Assembly (NCBI RefSeq): GCF_900142445.1
Contig: NZ_FRAV01000017.1
Coordinates: 1-64,000 of the forward strand
DNA length: 64,000 nucleotides
Origin: Chryseobacterium polytrichastri
GTDB taxonomy: Bacteria > Bacteroidota > Bacteroidia > Flavobacteriales > Weeksellaceae
Reading direction: 5' to 3'
Shown in pieces: positions 43,841 through 52,774 of this stretch. Each line of letters begins with the position of its first letter. Positions within the stretch are counted from its first letter, which is position 1. The notes under the pieces were generated by a model, which was given only the letters and a program-made list of their open reading frames with translations, was not told the origin of the DNA and made no database searches. Made by a program: the position numbers and the translations under genes.

Positions 43841-45101
43841 TGAATTCGTTGTTTGGTTGTTCAACTAATATTTCGTGCATTAATTTACTGATTTCTTCGG
43901 CTTTCCAAGGATTATCGATGATATATTTCGCAAAACGATTGGTGATTTTCTGAATCATTTTCTCAGAAAGCTCCATATCTGTAATGTTAATATATTTATT
44001 TTTTCTGTAAAAATTATGCATCTCGTTGCGTTCCATGTTTTTAAGAACGGCTTTGAAATGGTGAATATTTGGTGCTAGTTTTCTCTTTTTTTCCCACTCA
44101 AGAAACTCTTTTGCCATTTCTTTAATTATAGATTCGGCTTGTGGAATTTCTTTTTCTCTCTGCTGAATGGTTTCCTGAATTTGCTTTGAAAGCTCATCAA
44201 CATCAATTAAGGTTACGTTTTCGTTGGTCGTAACATCTTTATCTACATTGTGAGGGATAGAAAGGTCAATGATTAATGTTTCTTTTCCGTTCGGGAAGTG
44301 AGAAGCATTGATAATAGGTTTTTTGGCTCCGGTAGCAACGATAAGGATATCTGTATTTTTTAACTCATTGTCAAAATCAGAATAGTCAACATGAGGAATG
44401 TTATATTTTTCAGATATCTTTTCAGCTTTCTCCTGAGTTCTGTTTGCAATTTTTATTTTGGGTTGAAAAACGTGCTTTACTAGATTTTCCACTGTGTTTT
44501 GTCCAATTTCACCAACGCCTAAAAGAAGAATGTTTTTCTCTGTAATTCTTTTTTGGTTGTTTAAAATATAGTGAACGGCAGCATAAGAAACGGAAGCGGC
44601 TCCGTTGGAGATTCCCGTTTCGTTTTTAATTCTTTTTGAAATCTGAATGGCAGAGTTGATGGCTCTTTCCAGATAAGGATTAGAATTTTGCCTCTCTTTT
44701 TTAAAACGGCTGTATGCTTTTTTAATCTGTCCAATGATCTCGAAATCACCAATAATCTGACTTTCCAATCCTGCAGCCACTCTGAATAAATGGGTTAAAG
44801 CTTCTTCTTTGGTGAGGATATTGGCAAACTGAAGGAAGTCTGTGATGTTTACCCCGATTGTTTTACAGTACTCTTCGGCAACCAAAAGGTAATTCGGAGT
44901 AGTAGTGTAGATTTCGGTTCTGTTACAGGTGGAAACTACAAAGGCATCTCCTAAATTTTCGTCGTGAATTCGAGCAACAAAATTTTTAATATTTTCATCA
45001 AAAAATGCAAATTTCCCTCGCGTTTCTCCATCAGCTTTTTCATAGCTTATAGAAAGTACAGCAAAATTTGAAGTTTTATGTATATTGGAATATTGTAGCA
45101 T
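43827..45101 (-). CDS. hemA: Glutamyl-tRNA reductase
   Basis: 424 residues. HemA reduces glutamyl-tRNA to glutamate semialdehyde, the first step of the C5 heme pathway. The catalytic Cys is in VVSTCNRTEIY (near 58), followed by GLESQIIGDFEIIGQIKKAY and the NADPH site LLGVGEIGQNTVENL. First gene of the heme cluster, divergent from mreB. A -7 promoter motif ends only 8 bases before the ATG. hemB and hemL are not in this window. Confidence 0.96.
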   Translation of the reverse strand: MLQYSNIHKTSNFAVLSISYEKADGETRGKFAFFDENIKNFVARIHDENLGDAFVVSTCNRTEIYTTTPNYLLVAEEYCKTIGVNITDFLQFANILTKEEALTHLFRVAAGLESQIIGDFEIIGQIKKAYSRFKKERQNSNPYLERAINSAIQISKRIKNETGISNGAASVSYAAVHYILNNQKRITEKNILLLGVGEIGQNTVENLVKHVFQPKIKIANRTQEKAEKISEKYNIPHVDYSDFDNELKNTDILIVATGAKKPIINASHFPNGKETLIIDLSIPHNVDKDVTTNENVTLIDVDELSKQIQETIQQREKEIPQAESIIKEMAKEFLEWEKKRKLAPNIHHFKAVLKNMERNEMHNFYRKNKYINITDMELSEKMIQKITNRFAKYIIDNPWKAEEISKLMHEILVEQPNNEFNEKH

Positions 45102-45109
45102 AAGCGTTG

Positions 45110-45117
45110 CAAATTTA
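45110..45117 (-). promoter_or_regulatory. Candidate -7 element of the heme cluster, close to the start codon
   Basis: TAAATTTG on the minus strand ends 8 bases before the hemA ATG at 45101, which would give a leader of almost no length. No TTTG 20 bases upstream. Confidence 0.4.
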
Positions 45118-45249
45118 AGGCTTTTTTTATTAATTATTTTCTGATAATGTATATGATAATTATCGTGAAAAACTATAAATCGCCACTATGTAGGGCTTTG
45201 CTTTCTGTCTTCTAAGAATATTATTTCAATACTTAGCAAATAATTTAGA

Positions 45250-45271
45250 ATTTTAACCAAATTTTAACCAA
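45250..45271. repeat. Two tandem 11-base repeats in the hemA-mreB intergenic region
   Basis: ATTTTAACCAA occurs twice head to tail (45250-45260 and 45261-45271), followed by a third partial ATT. One helical turn of spacing is typical for regulator binding. It lies about 41 bases upstream of the mreB -7 element. Confidence 0.5.
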
Positions 45272-45311
45272 ATTATATGCTTATGAAGTTTCTTTAGTAG
45301 CCTTAAATTTA

Positions 45312-45319
45312 TATCTTTG
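45312..45319 (+). promoter_or_regulatory. Candidate -7 element of the mre operon
   Basis: TATCTTTG, 24 bases before the mreB ATG. The -33 position has only TTTC. Confidence 0.45.
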
Positions 45320-45343
45320 TATTCTTAAAATCAGAAGAAAAAT

Positions 45344-46369
45344 ATGAGTTTATTCGATATGTTTACGCAAGAAATTGCGATAGACCTAGGAACTGCCAAC
45401 ACGCTTATCATCCATAATAACAAAATTGTTATAGATCAGCCTTCAATTGTTGCAATTGAACGTTCTACGGGTAAACCAATTGCTGTAGGGGAACAGGCGA
45501 AGCATATGCAGGGGAAAACTCATGAAGATATCAAGACTATTCGTCCTTTGAAAGACGGGGTTATTGCAGATTTTCATGCTTCTGAACACATGATTAAGGA
45601 ATTTATTAAAAAAATTCCTGGGATCAAAGGTAGATTCATTCAGCCTGCTCTAAGAATCGTTATCTGTATTCCTTCTGGAATTACAGAGGTAGAGAAAAGA
45701 GCGGTAAGAGATTCTGCACAAAAAGTAAATGCAAAAGAAGTAAGGTTGATTTATGAGCCAATGGCAGCTGCAATAGGAGTTGGTATTGATGTTCAGAAAC
45801 CTGAAGGTAATATGATTATCGACATAGGTGGCGGTACTACAGAAATTGCTGTAGTAGCTCTAGGAGGTATTGTTTGTGATAAATCTGTGAAAATTGCAGG
45901 GGATGTATTTACAAACGATATTGCTTATTTCCTAAGAACGCACCATAATCTTTACATCGGAGAAAGAACAGCTGAAAGAGTGAAAATTGAAGTAGGTTCT
46001 GCTGTTGAAGATCTTGATGTTGATATTGAAGATATTCCGGTACAAGGTAGAGACCTTATCACTGGTAAGCCAAAAGAAATTATGGTTGGCTATAAAGAAA
46101 TTGCTCGTGCGCTAGATAAATCTATTATCAGAATTGAAGATTCTGTAATGGAAACTCTTTCTTTAACACCTCCGGAATTGGCAGCTGATATCTATAAAAC
46201 AGGTATTTATCTTGCTGGTGGTGGTGCATTGTTAAGAGGTCTGGCAGACAGACTGCACAAAAAGACTGGTCTTCCTGTTTTCGTAGCAGAAGATCCGTTA
46301 AGAGCTGTAGTTCGCGGAACAGGTATTGCACTTAAGAATATGGATAAATTCAATTTCTTAATTAAATAA
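45344..46369 (+). CDS. mreB: Rod shape-determining actin homologue MreB
   Basis: 341 residues. MreB forms membrane-bound filaments that guide lateral wall synthesis. Actin-family motifs are EIAIDLGTANTLIIH (phosphate 1), MIIDIGGGTTEIAVVALGGIV (phosphate 2) and TGIYLAGGGALLRGL (adenosine). It leads the mreBCD-pbp2-rodA operon, 27 bases before mreC. Confidence 0.97.
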   Translation: MSLFDMFTQEIAIDLGTANTLIIHNNKIVIDQPSIVAIERSTGKPIAVGEQAKHMQGKTHEDIKTIRPLKDGVIADFHASEHMIKEFIKKIPGIKGRFIQPALRIVICIPSGITEVEKRAVRDSAQKVNAKEVRLIYEPMAAAIGVGIDVQKPEGNMIIDIGGGTTEIAVVALGGIVCDKSVKIAGDVFTNDIAYFLRTHHNLYIGERTAERVKIEVGSAVEDLDVDIEDIPVQGRDLITGKPKEIMVGYKEIARALDKSIIRIEDSVMETLSLTPPELAADIYKTGIYLAGGGALLRGLADRLHKKTGLPVFVAEDPLRAVVRGTGIALKNMDKFNFLIK

Positions 46370-46396
46370 TTTTAACTTTTACGACACTTTATCTGA

Positions 46397-47251
46397 ATGG
46401 GATTTTTGCTCAGATTATTTTCGAAGAACTCTCTTTTTGTCTTCTTTATTTTCTTGCAAATTGTTGCTCTGGTTCTGATATTCTCTAAAAATGCCATGCA
46501 GAAATCTTGGATCGCCGGCCAATCAGCCGCGTTGAACTCTAGGGTTTCCGGATATATTGATGAAGGGGTTACTTATCTTAAGCTTAAACAGATCAATGAA
46601 GATCTTGTTGCTCAAAATAAGGCTTTGATGGTAGAACTCTATGGAAAAGAGGGCGCCAAGAATCCTGTATTCAGAAGAGTTCATGATACTTTAGGAGGAG
46701 GTCAGATTTACACATTTGTAGACGGAGAGATAGTTTTCAATAGTATTAACAGAAGAAATAACTATTTTACCATTAACCGTGGTAAGAGAGATGGTGTATT
46801 TCCGCAAATGGGAGTTATGGCTCCTAAAGGAGTTGCGGGGATTGTTATCAATGTTACAGATAGTTATGCGCTCGTTCAGTCGGTTTTAAGTGTCAATAAT
46901 ATTAGAATTAATGCTTCGCTTAAAAGCTCAGGATATTTTGGAACCTTAACATGGAACGGAGATAATTCTAGAGTAATGCATTTAGCAGATGTTCCTAAAT
47001 ATGTAGCCTTGAAGATTGGTGATACGGTGGTAACAGACGGTAAGTCGGCAATTTTCCCTAAAGGAGTTATGATTGGTACTATTGCGGGATACTCCGTAGA
47101 TAATAAAACAGGTTTTTGGGATATTTCAGTTGAGTTGAGTGAAAAAATGGGTGCTTTAAACAAAGTATTCGTGGTTAAAAATCTTAAGAAAGCCGAGGTA
47201 CAAAAGATTCAAGATACAATGCAAGCTGTAATAAAAAAGGAAAATGATTAG
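46397..47251 (+). CDS. mreC: Rod shape-determining protein MreC
   Basis: 284 residues: one N-terminal membrane helix (about 12-31), a coiled-coil stretch (YLKLKQINEDLVAQNKALM), then the beta-rich periplasmic domain with GVFPQMGVMAPKGVAGIV and GDTVVTDGKSAIFPKGVMIG. It links MreB to the elongation enzymes. Its 3' end overlaps mreD by 8 bases. Confidence 0.94.
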   Translation: MGFLLRLFSKNSLFVFFIFLQIVALVLIFSKNAMQKSWIAGQSAALNSRVSGYIDEGVTYLKLKQINEDLVAQNKALMVELYGKEGAKNPVFRRVHDTLGGGQIYTFVDGEIVFNSINRRNNYFTINRGKRDGVFPQMGVMAPKGVAGIVINVTDSYALVQSVLSVNNIRINASLKSSGYFGTLTWNGDNSRVMHLADVPKYVALKIGDTVVTDGKSAIFPKGVMIGTIAGYSVDNKTGFWDISVELSEKMGALNKVFVVKNLKKAEVQKIQDTMQAVIKKEND

Positions 47252-47750
47252 CAGGACTTTATTTACGGACATATTAATCATGATATTTCTTGTTGCATTA
47301 CAGGTTTTTGTATTGAACAGGATTACTATTTTCGGAAAGTACACTCCGGTGTTATATCCTGTGTTCGTTATGTTTTATCCTTTTTTTAGAAATAAGTATC
47401 AATTTTTGGCATTAAGTTTTTTAATAGGCCTTTCTATTGATGCATTTTTATATTCTTGGGGAATTAATGCATTTGCAACAACTTTAATTGCTTATTTCAG
47501 AACCTTGATTTTCAGGACATCTACAGATACGTCTACAGATTTCTTTTCTTTTCAGTCCCTTCAATGGGCGCAGTTTTTACTGTTTTTGTTTTCAAGTATA
47601 TTTTTGCACCAACTTTTAGTACAGTATATTGAATTCTTTAAGTTTAGCAGATTTTTTGAAATTTTATTTAATGTGTTGGTAACAAGCATAATTTCCTTTA
47701 TATTTATCGTTATTTACGCATTAATCTTTAAAATCAAACAAAAAGTTTGA
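47244..47750 (+). CDS. mreD: Rod shape-determining protein MreD
   Basis: 168 residues with about five membrane helices, typical of MreD. Sequence conservation in this family is low, so the assignment rests strongly on the position between mreC and pbp2 and on the helix pattern. It overlaps mreC by 8 bases and the pbp2 start by 4. Confidence 0.85.
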   Translation: MISRTLFTDILIMIFLVALQVFVLNRITIFGKYTPVLYPVFVMFYPFFRNKYQFLALSFLIGLSIDAFLYSWGINAFATTLIAYFRTLIFRTSTDTSTDFFSFQSLQWAQFLLFLFSSIFLHQLLVQYIEFFKFSRFFEILFNVLVTSIISFIFIVIYALIFKIKQKV

Positions 47751-49774
47751 ACACACGTTATTTAAAAATCTTTTCCGTGCTTACTGTTATCGCTCTTATT
47801 TTTGTAGCGAGACTTGCCTATTTGCAGTTGTTTACCGACCGCTATGCACTAAATGCGGCCAATACTTCCATTAAAACAGAATATGTTATTCCTCAAAGAG
47901 GAGTTATTTTTGATAGAAATGGTAAGATCATGGTGGGTAACCAACCTGCCTATGAAATTTCTTTCACGGAAGCTTTAATGAAACCAGATTTTGATACCGT
48001 TGCTTTTTGCAACCTGATGAGTATCAATAAAAATGATTTTATTAAGAAAATTAATAGTATTAAACAGGAAAAGTATTACTCTAAGCTGACTCCGATGACT
48101 TTTATAAAGGACCTCAGCAGAGAAGATATTGCCAGAGTACAGGAGATTATATTTAAATATCCTGCATTTAATATTGTTTCCAGACCTCAAAGACAATACG
48201 AAGTTTCTACTTCCGGTAACCTTTTAGGATATACAAGTGAGGTAAACGAAAGAGATATTAAGAAAGATTCTACCTATTATCTGCCAGGAGATTTTGTAGG
48301 AAAATCAGGAGTTGAAAAATCATATGAAAAAGAGCTTCGTGGGATAAAGGGAATTAAATATATCCAGAAAGATATCAGACTTAGAAATATAGGCTCTTAT
48401 AAAGGGGGTTCATTAGATAAAGACGTAATTACAGGTAAGGATATTACGCTTACCATTGATTATGATCTCCAAAGAATGGCCGAAGAGATGCTTGTGAATA
48501 AGCATGGAGCTATTGTTGCAATTGACCCTAATAATGGAGAGATTTTAACCTTAGCAACCGGACCGGATATTGATCCGAATTTATTTACAGGACCTAATAA
48601 GTCTAGGAATTTATACGCATTATCAAAAGATACGCTCTACGAAAACAAACCAACTTTTGACAGATCGCTTCAAGCGGCCTATCCACCAGGTTCAACATTC
48701 AAATTGTTGACAGCTCTTTCAGCAATGCAGATGGGCGTGATGGATGAAAATACTGTTTTCCCATGCGGAGGAGGTTTTAATTATAGAGGTTTAAGAATTA
48801 AAGGGCATGGTGGTGCAGATCCTTTGGTACCGGCAATACAGATTTCAAGTAACTGTTATTTTTCATATGCGTACTTGGCTATCATGAATAAATATCCGGG
48901 AAACCCTTCCAAAGGAGTGGATGAATGGAAAAAGATTTTGAATAGCTTTGGTGTAGGAGAATTTTTAAATAATGACTTGGCTGTTGGGGCAAAAGGTAGA
49001 ATTCCTTCCGGGGAATTTTATGAAAAAAGAATGCAGTCTATTTATAAAGCAAGTGGAGCCAAGAAAGATCCTAAAAACTGGGATGCTTTGGCTACAGGAG
49101 CTGTATTTAACGGAATGGGACAAGGTGACGTTTTGGTAACTCCTTTACAGCTGGCTAACTATGTTGGAGCTATTGCGAATAAAGGTTGGTACTACACGCC
49201 ACACATTGTAAAATCGATTGATGGAAAACCAAACCCCGATAAAAGATTTAAAACGAAACATAAAACTCTTGTTGATCCAAAACACTTTGAACCTGTTTTA
49301 AAAGGAATGGAAGCTGTGGTATTAAGAGGTACAGCGAGAGGATTAAAATCAAATGATTTTACTCAGTTAGCAAAAACAGGTACCGCACAGGTTCCTCAAG
49401 GAAAGGATAATTCAATTTTTGTGTTGATTGCTCCTGCCGATAAGCCTAAAATAGTTGTTGTTGCGGTAATGGAACATGCTGGTTTTGGTGCCACTTGGGC
49501 AGGTCCGGCTTGTACCGTAATAGCGGAGAAATATATTACTGGAGATGTAAAAAGAGAAAATCTTTATAAGAAGATGGTGACTTCCAGTTTTATGCCTGAA
49601 TATAAAAGACAGTGGGTTGCAGATTTGAAACGTAAAGGGTTATATGTAGATCCAAAACCTGATTCTGTTAAATTAAAGAGAAAGCAGGACAGTCTTAATT
49701 TCATCAAGGAACAAAAAGCAAAGTTGCAAAAAAAGATAGACGAAGAAACTAAAAACATCAAAACCGCTAAGTAA
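47747..49774 (+). CDS. mrdA: Penicillin-binding protein 2 (elongation transpeptidase)
   Basis: 675 residues, class B PBP. One membrane helix (about 7-27), the dimerisation domain starting at VIPQRGVIFDRNG, and the transpeptidase domain with STFK (Ser316, Lys319), SSN (367-369) and KTGTAQ. The start is a TTG whose last two bases form the mreD stop (TTGA), pointing to translational coupling; no closer ATG fits the family start. The C-terminus has a Lys-rich coiled tail (about 625-675). Confidence 0.95.
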   Translation: MNTRYLKIFSVLTVIALIFVARLAYLQLFTDRYALNAANTSIKTEYVIPQRGVIFDRNGKIMVGNQPAYEISFTEALMKPDFDTVAFCNLMSINKNDFIKKINSIKQEKYYSKLTPMTFIKDLSREDIARVQEIIFKYPAFNIVSRPQRQYEVSTSGNLLGYTSEVNERDIKKDSTYYLPGDFVGKSGVEKSYEKELRGIKGIKYIQKDIRLRNIGSYKGGSLDKDVITGKDITLTIDYDLQRMAEEMLVNKHGAIVAIDPNNGEILTLATGPDIDPNLFTGPNKSRNLYALSKDTLYENKPTFDRSLQAAYPPGSTFKLLTALSAMQMGVMDENTVFPCGGGFNYRGLRIKGHGGADPLVPAIQISSNCYFSYAYLAIMNKYPGNPSKGVDEWKKILNSFGVGEFLNNDLAVGAKGRIPSGEFYEKRMQSIYKASGAKKDPKNWDALATGAVFNGMGQGDVLVTPLQLANYVGAIANKGWYYTPHIVKSIDGKPNPDKRFKTKHKTLVDPKHFEPVLKGMEAVVLRGTARGLKSNDFTQLAKTGTAQVPQGKDNSIFVLIAPADKPKIVVVAVMEHAGFGATWAGPACTVIAEKYITGDVKRENLYKKMVTSSFMPEYKRQWVADLKRKGLYVDPKPDSVKLKRKQDSLNFIKEQKAKLQKKIDEETKNIKTAK

Positions 49775-51021
49775 TGAAATGGACAGAGGGAATAGATAAG
49801 TTAGGTCTTGGTTTATACTTCTTGCTTTGCATTTTTGCCATTGCAAATATTTATAGTGTTGACCAAAAGTTAGGCGAAAAGCAACTAATGTTTTTCGGTG
49901 TTTCTTTGTTTATTGGTCTTATTATATTTTTTAGTAGAAGTAAGTTTTTTGAAAATATGTCTGGTATTTTCTATATCGGCGGGGTTTTGCTCCTTATTGG
50001 TCTTTTTCCTTTTGGGAAGGAGATTATGGGACAGAAAAATTGGTATAAATTCGGAAGTCTTACCATGCAGCCTGTAGAGTTTGCTAAAATTAGTACCTCT
50101 CTTATGTTGGCAAATTATGTTTCGGGACCCGAATTTAATTTAAAAAATATAAAATCCCTCGTAACTGTTTTAGCGATTGTTGGTATTCCTGCAGTGGTTG
50201 TTTTAGCCATTCCGGATGTAGGTTCCATGTTGGTTTTTATTGCATTTTTTATTGCTTTGTATAGAGAAGGTCTTGATGGAAAACTGTTTGTGGTTGGGGC
50301 ACTTTTTGGAGCAGTTTTTCTTATTGCTAATTACCTTAATGATCCTTTGAAAATAAGCCTATGGTATTTTACAGGGTTTATTGTTGTGATAGGAGCAATA
50401 TGGGTTTTATTTAATGTGGCTTTTTTACATAAAAACATCTATACACTTTTACCTTCTATTGGAATTATAGTTGTGCTAGCGCTGCTTTCAATAGTTTCAC
50501 CTATGGTTTTCGAGAAGCTGCCTCAGCATCAGCAAGACAGGGTGGAAGTTCTTTACAAAGGAGAAAAAGCCTTTAGAGATACTTCAGGGTATAATTTATT
50601 GTATTCTAAAACAGCGATAGGTTCTGGAGGTATTTTAGGAAAAGGATACCGTGAAGGTTCCGTAACACAAGGAAAATTTGTTCCTGAGCAACAAACCGAT
50701 TATATTTTCTGTGCTGTAGGAGAAGAATGGGGCTTCGTGGGAAGTGCCGGTTTGGTTCTTGCCTATATGGTTTTTATTGGAAGGATTTATTACCTCGCAG
50801 AAAAGCAAAAATCTACATTTAATCGTGTTTTTGGGTATTGCTTTGCATCCATTCTATTAATGCACTTTACGATCAATTTAGGCATGGTTATGGGGCTTTT
50901 CCCGACTGTTGGGATTCCGTTGCCATACTTTAGTTATGGAGGAAGCTCACTATTGGCCTTTTCTATTATGACCTTTATTTTCTTTAAATTAAATTATGCT
51001 GATAAAAACAGCTTGGTTTAA
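49774..51021 (+). CDS. rodA: Rod shape-determining protein RodA (SEDS glycosyltransferase)
   Basis: 415 residues, about ten membrane helices. RodA polymerises lipid II together with PBP2. SEDS motifs are LTMQPVEFAKISTSLMLANYV, IPDVGSMLVFIAFF, the long outer loop with KGEKAFRDTSGYNLLYSKTAIGSGG and TVGIPLPYFSYGGSSL. The start overlaps the pbp2 stop by one base (TAATG). Last gene of the operon. Confidence 0.96.
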   Translation: MKWTEGIDKLGLGLYFLLCIFAIANIYSVDQKLGEKQLMFFGVSLFIGLIIFFSRSKFFENMSGIFYIGGVLLLIGLFPFGKEIMGQKNWYKFGSLTMQPVEFAKISTSLMLANYVSGPEFNLKNIKSLVTVLAIVGIPAVVVLAIPDVGSMLVFIAFFIALYREGLDGKLFVVGALFGAVFLIANYLNDPLKISLWYFTGFIVVIGAIWVLFNVAFLHKNIYTLLPSIGIIVVLALLSIVSPMVFEKLPQHQQDRVEVLYKGEKAFRDTSGYNLLYSKTAIGSGGILGKGYREGSVTQGKFVPEQQTDYIFCAVGEEWGFVGSAGLVLAYMVFIGRIYYLAEKQKSTFNRVFGYCFASILLMHFTINLGMVMGLFPTVGIPLPYFSYGGSSLLAFSIMTFIFFKLNYADKNSLV

Positions 51022-51105
51022 GGAATTTGGATGTTGAAAGACTTACAAATATTCCACGAAATTTCTTTGTTCTAAATATTCACTTAAATAAAATCATAAA
51101 GCTTT

Positions 51106-51687
51106 ATGAAAGAAGCATACGTTCTGGACCAAAACTTCGATAATATAGATTTGGGAAAATCTCCATTGGAAAAAGGGGAGTATGAAAGCTGTAATTTCCG
51201 TAACTGTAATTTTGAATATGCAAATCTCTCGGAATTTAAATTTACCGACTGTGAATTCATCGAGTGTAATGTAAGCATGGCAAAGCTTTCCAATACAGCT
51301 TTCCGTGATGTTATTTTTAAAGAGTCTAAGATGTTTGGGCTTCACTTTAGTGATTGTAATGAGTTTGGATTATCATTTACATTTAATGAATGTACTCTGA
51401 ATAATTCTACCTTTTATAAAACAACAATTAAAAAGACCTTATTTAAAAATTCAAAGCTAATTGAGGTTGATTTTGAAGAATGTGATCTTTCCGGTGCCCT
51501 CTTTACCAATTGTGATTTAGCAGGTGCTGTTTTCATTAATACAAATCTTGAAAAAACAGATTTTAGAACTTCTATTAATTATTCCATAGATCCTAATACA
51601 AACAAGCTTAAAAAGGCTAAATTCTCCCTTTCTGAAGTGCATGGTCTATTGTATAAGCTGGATATTCAAATAGAGAGAAATAGCTAG
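51106..51687 (+). CDS. Pentapeptide repeat protein
   Basis: 193 residues. Many repeats of the form A(D/N)LXX or cognates are seen, such as CNFRNCNFEYANLSEFKF, DCEFIEC, NSTFYKTTIKKTLFKNSKL, DFEECDLSGALFTNCDLAGAVF. They predict a right-handed beta-helix. Related proteins (Qnr, MfpA) protect DNA gyrase, but most have no known role, and nothing here points to quinolone resistance. No signal peptide, so cytoplasmic. Confidence 0.85.
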   Translation: MKEAYVLDQNFDNIDLGKSPLEKGEYESCNFRNCNFEYANLSEFKFTDCEFIECNVSMAKLSNTAFRDVIFKESKMFGLHFSDCNEFGLSFTFNECTLNNSTFYKTTIKKTLFKNSKLIEVDFEECDLSGALFTNCDLAGAVFINTNLEKTDFRTSINYSIDPNTNKLKKAKFSLSEVHGLLYKLDIQIERNS

Positions 51688-51716
51688 TTTGCACATCAAA
51701 ATAATACACAATAAAA

Positions 51717-51740
51717 AAGCCATCAAAATGTTGATGGCTT
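51717..51740 (+). terminator. Bidirectional terminator between the pentapeptide and NlpC/P60 genes
   Basis: Stem AAGCCATCAA / TTGATGGCTT with four-base loop. The minus strand side runs into TTTTTTATTG, so it mainly serves the NlpC/P60 gene. Confidence 0.8.
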
Positions 51741-51765
51741 CATTATTTAAATCAATTATTTAAAA

Positions 51766-52482
51766 TTAAAAACTTGTTGCTGTTGTCGCTGTTACTGCAG
51801 CTAGGTTGTTATAAGCTTCTCCATTTTCATTGATTACTCTTTTGGCAAATCTAAATTTAGGTCCCCAATAAGAATCATTAAGAGAAGATATCATCACTCC
51901 TTTAGAAGTGGCTGCATGGATGAATTTTACTTCACCGTCTTCAGAAACACTTTCTACAATACCTACGTGAGAAATTCTTCTTCCGTGAGAAAAGAAAATC
52001 AAATCACCTTTCTGAAGATTCTCTTTTTCTATTCTTTCTCCTTCCTGAGACTGAGAGGATGCTACTCTTGGTAAGCTAAGTCCTGCTGCCGCTCCAAATA
52101 CAGAAAGCACAAAAGCTGAACAATCTATACCGTTTCTTGTCATTCCTCCGTATCTGTAAGGAGTTCCTAGGTATGTTTCAGCTTCCGTTAGGATATTGTC
52201 TATTGTTTTATTGTACTTAATAACTTTTGCAATGCCAGCATTCTTAATAGAATTTTTTGCATTGGCTATAGATGCCGCCTTTTCTGCAAGAAATGAATTG
52301 ATCAATCTTTGCTTATCCTGCTCCATTTTGTTTGCATCAATTGAAGCTAGTTTGGCATCTGTTTTGTATTCTTTAGAGTAAGTTGCTGGTTTTGAAACTA
52401 CATAATTTGTAACGCAAGATTGTAGTGAAACGATAGAAACTAAAGCTACTAAATAAGACAAAACTCTTTTCTTCATATACAT
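51766..52482 (-). CDS. NlpC/P60 (C40) cysteine peptidase lipoprotein
   Basis: 238 residues. Lipobox SLQSC. The C-terminal NlpC/P60 domain has catalytic Cys121 in NGIDCSAFV and His172 in ISHVGIV, with a later His in VKFIHAA; together they give the usual Cys-His-His triad. Such enzymes cut peptidoglycan stem peptides, often the D-Glu to diamino acid bond. The start could be at 52482 or, two codons later, at 52476 (MKKRVLSY). A long N-terminal helical segment (about 45-100) precedes the catalytic domain. Confidence 0.9.
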   Translation of the reverse strand: MYMKKRVLSYLVALVSIVSLQSCVTNYVVSKPATYSKEYKTDAKLASIDANKMEQDKQRLINSFLAEKAASIANAKNSIKNAGIAKVIKYNKTIDNILTEAETYLGTPYRYGGMTRNGIDCSAFVLSVFGAAAGLSLPRVASSQSQEGERIEKENLQKGDLIFFSHGRRISHVGIVESVSEDGEVKFIHAATSKGVMISSLNDSYWGPKFRFAKRVINENGEAYNNLAAVTATTATSF

Positions 52483-52524
52483 ATTTATTACCGTGTTAAA
52501 GGGATATTTATTTCAAAAGCCTTA

Positions 52525-52532
52525 CAAAAGTA
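52525..52532 (-). promoter_or_regulatory. Candidate -7 element of the NlpC/P60 gene
   Basis: TACTTTTG on the minus strand, 42 bases before the ATG at 52482. No TTTG at the expected spacing. Confidence 0.4.
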
Positions 52533-52624
52533 GAGATTCCAATTAAAAGGGGCATGATATGATTATTATCAGGTTCTGCATTTAACATATTTTAACATAT
52601 AATATACGTATGTTAAGGAAAAAC

Positions 52625-52666
52625 AAACCGCAACGTCCTTTTTTTCATAGGGCTGCGGTTTTTTTT
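52625..52666 (-). terminator. Terminator of the RND efflux operon
   Basis: Imperfect stem AACCGC / GCGGTT with an inner GTCC / GGGC pairing, flanked by a long T/A run. Lies about 110 bases past the adaptor gene stop at 52775. It divides the 292-base gap 52483-52774, the rest of which shows no gene. Confidence 0.6.
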
Positions 52667-52774
52667 ATTAAGATTTATTAACAAAGTGTTTCTGTTTTCT
52701 TTGTTTAAAGAGTTTTTTAAAATTTAAGTGAAGAAAAAAAATTATCTCATTTCTTATATTTTGTTAATAATATT

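Noticed and set aside
51106..51687. Qnr-type quinolone resistance gene
   Set aside because: Only the general pentapeptide pattern is present; the length and the lack of Qnr-like loops do not support a resistance call.
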